NCBI GenBank assembly: GCA_030632405.1
Contig: DAOVUU010000098.1
Coordinates: 1 to 7,952 of the forward strand
DNA: 7,952 bases
Direction of reading: 5' to 3'
From: Desulfobulbaceae bacterium
GTDB taxonomy: Bacteria > Desulfobacterota > Desulfobulbia > Desulfobulbales > Desulfocapsaceae
The position numbers were made by a program, and so were the translations under genes. The first letter of the stretch is position 1, and every line of letters begins with the position of its first letter. Below the pieces are notes generated by a model that worked only from the letters and a program-made list of their open reading frames with translations, searched no databases and was not told the DNA's origin. Positions 1 to 5,078 of this stretch are shown one piece after another.

Positions 1-743
1 CCCGCCACAGACACGACGTCCGACCACTCTTTTCCCGGTAGATCTCCTTCCATACCGGCCAGCCTGATCACGACTGTCTGTTTGATGGTCGGTAATTCCT
101 GTAAAATCCCACGGACTTTTTCGCGAATATCGATAACCTTGCCATTATAAAAATAGCCGTCAACGGTAAATAGAACCTTGGGTGCCGTCTGACCGAAACG
201 ATCAATAACACTCTCTTTACCAAAATCAGGAGAAGTGGATGTCCACACAGCACCAAGGCTTGCAGACGCCAGCATGGCCACTACACTCTCCGCCATATTC
301 GGCAGCAATCCGGCGACTCGATCTCCTTTAGTAACCCCTGCGGATTTCAGCCATGCCGCAACGGATGCGACCTGATCATACAGCTGGTTCCAGGTCAACT
401 CACTGGTAACCTTATCTTCTGCCTGAAAATAGATGGCCGTGGTATCTGCTTTTTCACGCAGCAAATTTTCTGCAAAATTGAGCTTTGCCTCGGGAAACCA
501 GACAGCCTTCTCTATATCATCCCCATCTATAAGGATTTTCTGCCCTTTTTCCCCGATAACTCCACAGTAATCCCAGACGGAACTCCAGAACTTCTCTTTT
601 TCTCCAATAGACCAATCGTACAACTCAGCATAATCGCCTATAGATAGATCATATTTATTTGATACATAGGTAATAAACTGCCACAATAATGATTCATCTA
701 TCTGAGTTTGTGTCGGTACCCACAGTGGTTTGTGCTCACTCAT
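1..743 (-). CDS. aacS: Acetoacetyl-CoA synthetase, N-terminal part (cut by window edge)
   Basis: The first 247 codons are present; the family is usually about 650 residues, so the catalytic core and C-terminal domain lie outside. Seen: an ACAS_N-type N-terminal region with PLWVPTQTQI near residue 6, the WFPEAKLNFAENLLR block near 82-96, GDRVAGLLPNMAESVVAML near 139-157, SLGAVWTSTSPDFG, then DRFGQTAPKVLF and VDGYFYNGK. These blocks, in this order, are typical of acetoacetyl-CoA synthetase rather than acetyl-CoA synthetase. Known for the family: ATP-dependent, AMP-forming activation of acetoacetate to acetoacetyl-CoA in the cytosol, feeding ketone-body, polyhydroxybutyrate or lipid metabolism. 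The start is the ATG at 743, preceded by a good ribosome site (GGAGAG, about 5 nt upstream). The gene diverges from the LysE-type exporter. The ATP-binding P-loop is expected just beyond the window edge and could not be checked. Confidence 0.9.
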   Translation of the reverse strand, partial: MSEHKPLWVPTQTQIDESLLWQFITYVSNKYDLSIGDYAELYDWSIGEKEKFWSSVWDYCGVIGEKGQKILIDGDDIEKAVWFPEAKLNFAENLLREKADTTAIYFQAEDKVTSELTWNQLYDQVASVAAWLKSAGVTKGDRVAGLLPNMAESVVAMLASASLGAVWTSTSPDFGKESVIDRFGQTAPKVLFTVDGYFYNGKVIDIREKVRGILQELPTIKQTVVIRLAGMEGDLPGKEWSDVVSVA

Positions 744-791
744 TATTTCTCTCCAATTTATACGAATTAAACTATCTGTGAAAATTGTATG

Positions 792-841
792 TAATCTAAC
801 TTAGTCCCGCAGATTATAAAAGAATAAATTACCTGTTCTGA
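792..841 (-). promoter_or_regulatory. Candidate aacS promoter with overlapping inverted repeat
   Basis: A perfect TATAAT lies on the minus strand at 818-813. At 17 bp spacing the -35 position (841-836) reads TCAGAA, a poor match, so an activator or another -35 may be used. An inverted repeat, TAATCT (792-797) and AGATTA (811-816) with a 13-nt gap, overlaps the -10 and the predicted transcription start. It is a plausible operator in the shared aacS/exporter region. The function is inferred from position only. Confidence 0.35.
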
Positions 842-926
842 ATATCAATGGTAAAATTCCAATCTTGACTTATAGTATGCGTCTACTCTTTGCAGATCCA
901 TTTACACCTCGACCACATAACAAAAC

Positions 927-1562
927 ATGTCACTGGCTCTCATCACAATATTCAGCTCATCTTTCCTGTTAGCCCTGTCCGGGGCCTTAATGCCCGGCCC
1001 TCTGCTCACTGTAACAATAAGCGAGAGTACACGAAGAGGCGCTATTGTCGGACCTCTGGTAATTTTCGGCCATGGTATTCTTGAACTGTCACTTATAACA
1101 GCATTACTGCTCGGAATGGCACCGCTCCTTCAGCGAAATGACGTCTTTATTTTCATTTCACTTGTAGGAGGGAGTATCCTGCTCTGGATGGCTTTTTCCA
1201 TGTTCAAAAGCCTGCCCGGCCTTAGCCTTGACGTGACCCCGGAAAATGAAAAAACTAAAAATCTGGTAATCACCGGCATCCTCTTCAGCCTGGCAAATCC
1301 CTACTGGATAATATGGTGGGCATCAATCGGACTCGGCTATATTTTACATTCTGTTAAATATGGCGTCATGGGAGTTGCAGCTTTCTTTCTTGGTCATATC
1401 CTGGCTGATCTGGCCTGGTATGCATTGATCTCTTTTGGAGTGGCCAGAGGAAGACGGTTTTTCAGCGATGTTTTTTACCGGCGACTCATTGGCGGCTGTG
1501 CATCCTTTCTGGTAATCTTCTCCTGCTATTTTTTTTACAGCGGTATTGAAAAGATCTTGTAA
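927..1562 (+). CDS. LysE/RhtB-family amino acid or metabolite exporter
   Basis: An inner-membrane transporter of 211 residues, the usual length of the LysE superfamily (about 200-220 aa with 5-6 membrane spans). Seen: a hydrophobic first helix leading into GALMPGPLLTVTISES, with the hallmark Pro-Gly-Pro at 23-25; a second helix with FGHGILE (47-53); a third helix near 73-93; a charged cytoplasmic loop (about 102-112); the family block LANPYWIIWW (122-131); and two further helices. The family exports amino acids or related small solutes using the proton gradient; the substrate cannot be read from the sequence. A stop codon at 918-920 lies just upstream in the same frame, so ATG 927 is the first possible start. 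The next ATG would cut into the conserved PGP region. No Shine-Dalgarno sequence is visible before it, so translation may be weak or leaderless. No clear terminator follows the stop. Confidence 0.85.
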   Translation: MSLALITIFSSSFLLALSGALMPGPLLTVTISESTRRGAIVGPLVIFGHGILELSLITALLLGMAPLLQRNDVFIFISLVGGSILLWMAFSMFKSLPGLSLDVTPENEKTKNLVITGILFSLANPYWIIWWASIGLGYILHSVKYGVMGVAAFFLGHILADLAWYALISFGVARGRRFFSDVFYRRLIGGCASFLVIFSCYFFYSGIEKIL

Positions 1563-1584
1563 TTATTCCTCTCATTCTTGTTTT

Positions 1585-1767
1585 TTATCCATTCCTGGAT
1601 ATTAATTCCCCTTCGATATATCGGTGGGTAACTCTTTTATCTTTTTTAAAAGTACTTTTGGCTATAGATTTAATGCTTTCTATTTCTCTTTTTAACGGCG
1701 TAGAAAGTTTCATTTCCCCACTTTCATAAGCATCTATAATATTCTTTTCCTCTTCGTCGTATTTCAT
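1585..1767 (-). pseudogene. CopG/RHH-type antitoxin with in-frame internal deletion
   Basis: This 60-codon frame has a strong ribosome site (GGGGAGGA just upstream) and an ATG start. Its first 47 residues match, from memory, the N-terminus of a BrnA/CopG-like antitoxin family: MKYDEEEKNIIDAYESGE, then STFKKDKRVT. Family members normally continue from KRVT into a ribbon-helix-helix of roughly 25-30 residues (IRLS, a helix, then a G-PYQTLI block) before the final HKY-type tail. Here KKDKRVT is joined directly to HRYIEGELISR, the usual C-terminal tail, so the middle seems to have been lost without a frameshift. The product would lack the DNA-binding fold and probably cannot act as a repressor. 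The stop lies 23 bp from the convergent exporter gene. Alternatively it is a genuine short variant that keeps only the toxin-neutralising segment. Confidence 0.6.
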
Positions 1768-1883
1768 TATTGTCCTCCCCGTTCTTTCTGATAGGCCTTT
1801 GTAGCTTTTCTACTCGGAATTCTAGGCAAAGTCGCGCATTTTATCCTATCCTTCTCCACAGCAGTAAAAACTTTAAAAAAATA
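1767..1883 (-). pseudogene. Possible C-terminal remnant of the partner toxin (BrnT-like?)
   Basis: An open frame of 38 codons ends in a TAA that shares one base with the antitoxin ATG, the kind of junction expected in a toxin-antitoxin operon. The last residues, RIPSRKATKAYQKERGGQ, recall the end of BrnT-type toxins (a R-I-I-S-A-R-K-A-T-K type block followed by a charged tail). Upstream it reads KVFTAVEKDRIK and then hits an in-frame TGA at 1886-1884. There is no start codon and no N-terminal half. If real, the toxin was lost by 5' truncation and only its tail remains. The match is short and from memory, so this is tentative. It could be a chance frame that only supplies the ribosome site for the antitoxin. 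Confidence 0.35.
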
Positions 1884-1914
1884 TCAGGGGGCTCACTATA
1901 TGACACCCCTGGTA
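1875..1914 (-). terminator. Minus-strand hairpin plus T-run, possible intrinsic terminator
   Basis: Read on the minus strand, CAGGGG (1911-1906) pairs with CCCCTG (1890-1885) across a 15-nt loop. With one mismatch the stem extends by two more A/T pairs, and ATA plus seven T residues follow. This has the form of a rho-independent terminator for leftward transcripts. No minus-strand gene is visible to its right (the plus-strand helical protein starts at 1973), so it may be left over from a lost gene. Confidence 0.4.
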
Positions 1915-1972
1915 TGTTATGGTAGGTTGAAATGAGTTGTTCTTAACACAAGCAAAACACAATGTGAACATT

Positions 1973-3691
1973 ATGAAAACGACACAACCAGCCCTGCGGC
2001 CATACCTTGAAACAATTGAAAACCGATGCCGGTCACTTGACAAAGAATCTCTTTTACAACTGATACTCTCCCTGGCAAAACAGGTGGGCACTGAGAAACG
2101 GAATGACTTCCTGCAGACTCTCAATTCCAGCCTGCCGGATGGCGAACAACAAAAACCAGAACCACCGGAAATACAGGCAACTGACCTGCTGGCTGAAATT
2201 GAGGAGCTGCGTCAGGAGATAGAGACCCGTATCGAATCGATTGAAGACGGCACCTATTGGGATGACCCGGACGACGACTGGGACGACTCAGATTATACCG
2301 ACGAAGAGCCTGACATGCTCAATGAGTATCAGCAAGAGGCCCTCGCGGAATATTTCGGCAGAGCAGATCAGTATTTTATCCGGGGAGATAAAAAAAAGGC
2401 CAAAGATATCTATGGTGCCCTTTTCACCCTGATGAGCGATACTGAGGAATATGGCTACTACCTGCCCGATATCAAAGTAAACCTGCGGGAAGCAGGAGCT
2501 CGCTTTGCCAGATGCGTATATGAACTCAGCTCAGAAAATGAGCGGCTTGATGCTATGCTGGAAATAATGACCGAAGATTTGTTTAGTGCACCACCCCTCC
2601 TAACCGATATCATCGATGCCGAGACAGACGATCTGAAGGGCTTCGACTCTTTTCTCTCTTCCTGGAAAACCGCTCTTGCCGAAGACGATTTCAGAATAAA
2701 ACGGATAGCCGAACTTCAGCTTGAGGCGACCTTTATGCACAGTGGTATCACAGCAGTGGGTGAGCTTGCCCGCAACTGGGGAAAAGAGCAACCTCGCGGC
2801 TATCTCTTTTGGCTGCAGGAACTTGAACGAGAAGAGAACTGGGAGGCAATGCGTGATATCAGCAGCGAAGCACTTGTTCTTTTACCTGATGGCCGCGAGC
2901 GTGAAAAAGCAGCGAATTACCTGATTGATGCGGGAAAACAACTTGCAGAGGATACGATAATCCTGACAGGATACAGAGAACAATTCAAATCTGAGCCGAG
3001 TACCGGCAGACTGCTCAACCTGATAACAGAGGCCAGCCGCCAGCAACTTCGCAAGAAAGAACTGGAACAAATATGCATTTTCCTTTCCGAAAAAGATCAA
3101 ACACATGCTGAGAAAAATCTACTGATCAAATCACTGCTTATGAGTGGTGAAATAGACCTCGCATTGCGTCTCTGTGAACAAGATAAAGCCGTCGGCTGGT
3201 CATTTGATGGTGGTCCCGGCCTGCTCTATGGGGCCGTTTTGTATCTGTTATCCGACAGTGATAGCTCCTGTACCATAATTCACAACTTGATAGAGTCCTA
3301 CACCGAATCCGGTAGAATCTATTTTGGCGGCTATGCTGACCGACCAGTCGAATCCGATAGTTCCGACTTTAAGGAAATCCTACTGGGATTACAAAGTATT
3401 GACACCAGCTCACTCGATCTGGAGCACTACCGCAAGTGGGCCTGGGATATCGGCCAGAAACGGGTCAACCATATTGTTTCCAACACACACCGAAAAGCAT
3501 ATGAACGCGCCGCCATTACACTTTGCTCACTGGCTGAGACTATGGCCATAAAAGGAGATGTAGATAACGCACAATCCCTGCTGCATGAATATTACAGGGT
3601 GCGCTATAACCGCCACCCTGCTTTTCGACAGGAGATGCGGGAGGTTGTTGGGAAATCGAAGGTTCTTTGTGGTATGGTTGGGGAGTTGTGA
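1973..3691 (+). CDS. Hypothetical TPR-like helical-repeat protein
   Basis: A soluble, probably cytoplasmic protein of 572 residues with no signal peptide or membrane span. Seen: an N-terminal helical region (LRPYLETIENRCRSLDKESL, 8-27); a Glu-rich helix near 71-92; a very acidic, Trp/Asp-rich linker at about 91-114; then mostly amphipathic helices to the end. Individual helix pairs look like TPR or TPR-like units, for example residues 127-155 and 506-545 (YERAAITLCSLAETMAIKGD, then AQSLLHEYYRVRYNRHPAFR). The C-terminal pattern recalls the helical-repeat part of some SWIM zinc-finger proteins, but no SWIM CxC...CxH motif is present. A protein-binding scaffold role is an inference. ATG 1973 is preferred, because the conserved-looking sequence begins there. 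A TTG at 1937 would add 12 residues, with a distant GGTAGG upstream. Neither start has a good ribosome site. No enzyme motif was recognised. Confidence 0.8.
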   Translation: MKTTQPALRPYLETIENRCRSLDKESLLQLILSLAKQVGTEKRNDFLQTLNSSLPDGEQQKPEPPEIQATDLLAEIEELRQEIETRIESIEDGTYWDDPDDDWDDSDYTDEEPDMLNEYQQEALAEYFGRADQYFIRGDKKKAKDIYGALFTLMSDTEEYGYYLPDIKVNLREAGARFARCVYELSSENERLDAMLEIMTEDLFSAPPLLTDIIDAETDDLKGFDSFLSSWKTALAEDDFRIKRIAELQLEATFMHSGITAVGELARNWGKEQPRGYLFWLQELEREENWEAMRDISSEALVLLPDGREREKAANYLIDAGKQLAEDTIILTGYREQFKSEPSTGRLLNLITEASRQQLRKKELEQICIFLSEKDQTHAEKNLLIKSLLMSGEIDLALRLCEQDKAVGWSFDGGPGLLYGAVLYLLSDSDSSCTIIHNLIESYTESGRIYFGGYADRPVESDSSDFKEILLGLQSIDTSSLDLEHYRKWAWDIGQKRVNHIVSNTHRKAYERAAITLCSLAETMAIKGDVDNAQSLLHEYYRVRYNRHPAFRQEMREVVGKSKVLCGMVGEL

Positions 3692-3695
3692 TAAA

Positions 3696-3724
3696 ATGTT
3701 CCCCAAATACGTGGGGATGAACCA
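3696..3724 (+). repeat. Solitary type I-E-like CRISPR repeat (no array)
   Basis: This 29-nt element begins five bases after the stop of the helical-repeat gene. It has the outer sequences TGTTCCCC and GTGGGGATGAACC, which are the conserved flanks of type I-E CRISPR repeats. The arms TCCCCA and TGGGGA form a six-pair stem around AATACG, as in I-E repeat hairpins. There is only one copy in the window, no second copy one repeat-spacer unit away, and no cas gene. The element is not followed by a T-run, so a terminator is a poor alternative. It is best read as an orphan or relic repeat, or as chance resemblance. Confidence 0.5.
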
Positions 3725-3733
3725 ATATCAAGG

Positions 3734-3770
3734 AAAATAAAAAATCAGTTGTCCGGAAATCCCGGACAAC
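3734..3770 (-). terminator. Strong intrinsic terminator for leftward transcription
   Basis: A perfect nine-pair inverted repeat, GTTGTCCGG (3748-3756) and CCGGACAAC (3762-3770), has a five-base loop. On the minus strand it is followed by TGATTTTTTATTTT, the T-rich tract of a rho-independent terminator. It is the only convincing leftward terminator downstream of vapC, 322 nt past its stop, and may end the whole minus-strand run. On the plus strand there is no T-run, but the hairpin sits 10 nt before the start of the small ORF at 3780 and could hinder its translation. Confidence 0.65.
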
Positions 3771-3779
3771 CATCGAACA

Positions 3780-3986
3780 ATGATGAATCAAAACAACTTA
3801 AAATCTGAACTGTTGTGTTTTTTGCAACAGTTGCCTATCCACTCTGTAAATGTGACTGTTTGTGTGATCCAGACTAAAAAACGATGGTGCATTACACGTA
3901 ACTACTCCAAAACTGGTGGTAACACCCATTTTATTCCTGGCATTGGCATAGCAGCTGACGAAATTGTTGAAAGATTAGAGTACTGA
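3780..3986 (+). CDS. Small hypothetical protein (68 aa)
   Basis: Not recognised. The frame starts with two adjacent ATG codons and encodes a helix (NLKSELLCFLQQLP), a likely beta-strand (VNVTVCVIQTKKRWCI) and a charged C-terminal helix (ADEIVERLEY). The mix of residues looks protein-like rather than random, and it contains three cysteines and no membrane span. There is no clear Shine-Dalgarno sequence, and a strong hairpin lies just upstream. A second inverted repeat (3808-3832) is inside the frame. It could be a small accessory protein linked to the neighbouring toxin-antitoxin debris, a fragment of a larger gene, or a chance ORF in an AT-rich gap. The minus strand of this stretch is broken by stops in the frames checked. 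Confidence 0.4.
   Translation: MMNQNNLKSELLCFLQQLPIHSVNVTVCVIQTKKRWCITRNYSKTGGNTHFIPGIGIAADEIVERLEY
3808..3832. repeat. Inverted repeat AACTGTTG / CAACAGTT
   Basis: Eight perfect pairs flank a nine-base loop (TGTTTTTTG). The repeat lies within the first third of the small ORF at 3780. It is the third hairpin in 137 bp, after the CRISPR-like repeat and the 3748-3770 stem. There is no T-run after the stem on either strand, so a terminator is unlikely; its role is unknown. Confidence 0.4.
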
Positions 3987-4092
3987 ATAGCAATTTCTCT
4001 TGGTAGCCTGTTTGTTATTTTTAGTCAGGGATACAAGAAAACCAAGTACCTCTCCATGAGGGATGCCGGCTGAATCATGTTTGCCAAATATG
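3987..4092. other. Intergenic AT-rich stretch
   Basis: Between the small ORF and the vapC stop. I see no RNA gene, terminator or promoter that I can support. A 23-codon frame overlaps the vapC stop as ATGA on the minus strand, and the plus-strand frame of the small ORF stays open for 28 codons after its TGA; both are too short to call. Confidence 0.4.
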
Positions 4093-4491
4093 TCATTTTG
4101 CAAGTTCAAACAGGCTGTATTTTGATGCTTTTTTATCAAAAGTAATTACTGCTTCACAGCCCTGTTCTCTGGCAGAGTGAGCAATTATCAAATCTGAAAG
4201 ATCGTACCTGTTTTTTTGAGCTGTGTAGGTTAATTGTTGCAGCGCTGTCTGATGCTCAAAGTTCAGAATTGGCATGAGCAATAGTTCACTTATAGCACCT
4301 ATAATTTCTTTTCTTTCTATTTCATAAACGGATTCCAGCACCCAGATTAACTCTAACATCACCAATAATGGCACAAACAATTCCTGTTTGTCTGCTTCTG
4401 TTTTTTTGAAAATATTATATACTTTTTCTGCTTGAAGTTCGTCATCGCCGACAAGAAAACGGACAAGGATATTTGTATCTATGCCTTTCAT
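4093..4491 (-). CDS. vapC: VapC-family toxin, PIN-domain ribonuclease
   Basis: The toxin half of a type II toxin-antitoxin pair: a Mg-dependent PIN-domain ribonuclease (132 aa, a typical length) that in this family cleaves tRNA or rRNA and stops translation when free of its antitoxin. Seen: MKGIDTNILVRFL with the first acidic residue D5; E47 in VMLELIWVL; D100 in YDLSDLIIAHSA; and D119 in ITFDKKA. All four expected metal-binding acidic positions are present, so the enzyme looks intact. Its ATG overlaps the vapB stop by four bases (ATGA), showing translational coupling. An AAGGA-type ribosome site lies inside the end of vapB. The specific RNA target cannot be read from the sequence. The gene is more AT-rich than the chaperone genes to its right, consistent with horizontal transfer. 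Confidence 0.92.
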   Translation of the reverse strand: MKGIDTNILVRFLVGDDELQAEKVYNIFKKTEADKQELFVPLLVMLELIWVLESVYEIERKEIIGAISELLLMPILNFEHQTALQQLTYTAQKNRYDLSDLIIAHSAREQGCEAVITFDKKASKYSLFELAK

Positions 4492-4736
4492 TTGTATGAA
4501 TCCTTTATTCTGTTTCTTATGGCGTCATCCATCTCTTTCAAGCTGACAGTTTTTTGACCAGGTTTGCGTAATTTACAAAACATATCGTCTACTTTTTTTG
4601 AGACAGGTCTGATGACAGCCTGACCTCTTTCGGTGACAATAATTTCTATTTTGTCGCCGGTATGCAATTTTAATGAGTCTCTGATTTCTTTGGGGATGGT
4701 TACCTGCCCTTTAGTGGTGAGTGTGGCTAAAGCCAT
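4488..4736 (-). CDS. vapB: VapB-type antitoxin, AbrB/SpoVT fold
   Basis: The antitoxin half of the pair, 82 residues. The N-terminal half is a swapped-hairpin AbrB/MazE-like DNA-binding domain: ATLTTKGQVTIPKEIRDSL (residues 3-21), then HTGDKIEIIV and a GQAVIRPV strand. The charged C-terminal tail (about 48-82) is expected to wrap and block the VapC active site. Family knowledge: the antitoxin binds its own promoter alone or with the toxin and represses the operon. An AAGGAG ribosome site sits just before the ATG. The upstream promoter carries an inverted repeat over its -10 that fits such autoregulation. The stop overlaps the vapC start by four bases. The frame is complete and shows no damage. 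Confidence 0.92.
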   Translation of the reverse strand: MALATLTTKGQVTIPKEIRDSLKLHTGDKIEIIVTERGQAVIRPVSKKVDDMFCKLRKPGQKTVSLKEMDDAIRNRIKDSYK

Positions 4737-4762
4737 GATCGTCTCCTTACATAAATTGTCTA

Positions 4763-4800
4763 CCTTACTTTACTGTAAGGATATTTGCTATGGAGGTCAA
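4763..4800 (-). promoter_or_regulatory. vapBC promoter with inverted-repeat operator over the -10
   Basis: On the minus strand, TTGACC (4800-4795) and TACAGT (4777-4772) are separated by exactly 17 bp, a good sigma-70-type pair (5 of 6 and 4 of 6 matches). The -10 is embedded in the inverted repeat CCTTACAGTAAAGTAAGG (4780-4763), arms CCTTAC/GTAAGG, so a protein bound there would block RNA polymerase. VapB, or the VapBC complex, is the obvious candidate. The vapB start codon follows 27 bp further on. Confidence 0.65.
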
Positions 4801-4826
4801 GTTTTTTGGAACATAACGCTCCATTG

Positions 4827-5075
4827 CTACGGCAAAACACAATCATCAAGAAAAGCGGAAAATATCTCTCCAAATTCCGTTCGTTTCATCCTGCAGGCAT
4901 GAGCACACTGCTTCTTGGCCTGAGCAATATTCCCATCCTGTAAATTTTGAAAGGCCCGTGTCATGGCAAAATCAGCTTGTGCTTCAACGGTCAGAATATC
5001 GGTGAGATCAGAGAGGCAGCGCCGACACACAGACTCTCCTTTATTTCTGGCTCGACAAACCGGGCAACGTATCAT
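4827..5075 (-). CDS. Small zinc-ribbon protein, last gene of the Hsp70 operon
   Basis: 82 residues. The N-terminus has two CxxC knuckles, C4-P-V-C7 and C17-R-R-C20, separated by nine residues, as in short zinc ribbons. It is followed by a helical region (TVEAQADFAMTRAFQNLQDG, then QAKKQCAHACRMKR) resembling a single TPR-like helical hairpin. It starts three nucleotides after the hsp70 stop, so it is almost certainly translated from the same transcript and likely works with that chaperone, perhaps as an adaptor or regulator. This role is inferred from position only. No enzymatic motif is present. An additional Cys pair (QCAHAC) lies in the helical part. I do not recognise a named family. Confidence 0.75.
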   Translation of the reverse strand: MIRCPVCRARNKGESVCRRCLSDLTDILTVEAQADFAMTRAFQNLQDGNIAQAKKQCAHACRMKRTEFGEIFSAFLDDCVLP

Positions 5076-5078
5076 CTG

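Noticed and set aside
865..893. TTGACT as -35 of a promoter for the LysE-type gene
   Set aside because: No -10 hexamer at 16-18 bp; TATAGT directly follows the TTGACT and has no partner upstream.
1937..1972. TTG start that would lengthen the TPR-like protein by 12 residues
   Set aside because: The extension (MFLTQAKHNVNI) does not look conserved, and the upstream GGTAGG is about 11 nt from the TTG. The ATG at 1973 begins the recognisable N-terminus.
1873..2124. 83-codon minus-strand frame ending at the T-run near 1875
   Set aside because: It would give the 1875-1914 terminator a gene, but its stop lies inside the T-run and most of it is opposite the start of the TPR-like gene; the sequence is Cys/Phe/Arg-rich and not protein-like.
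3987..4073. In-frame continuation after the TGA of the 68-aa ORF, as readthrough or selenocysteine
   Set aside because: Twenty-eight open codons are easily due to chance. There is no strong hairpin directly after the TGA of the type a bacterial SECIS needs, and no selenoprotein family match.
4025..4096. 23-codon minus-strand ORF overlapping the vapC stop as ATGA
   Set aside because: The overlap is suggestive, but the peptide is very short, has no separate ribosome site and matches nothing known to me.
4809..4823. GGAGC/GTTCC hairpin after the zinc-ribbon gene, as terminator
   Set aside because: Five pairs with one wobble, and the minus strand continues with an A-run instead of a T-run.
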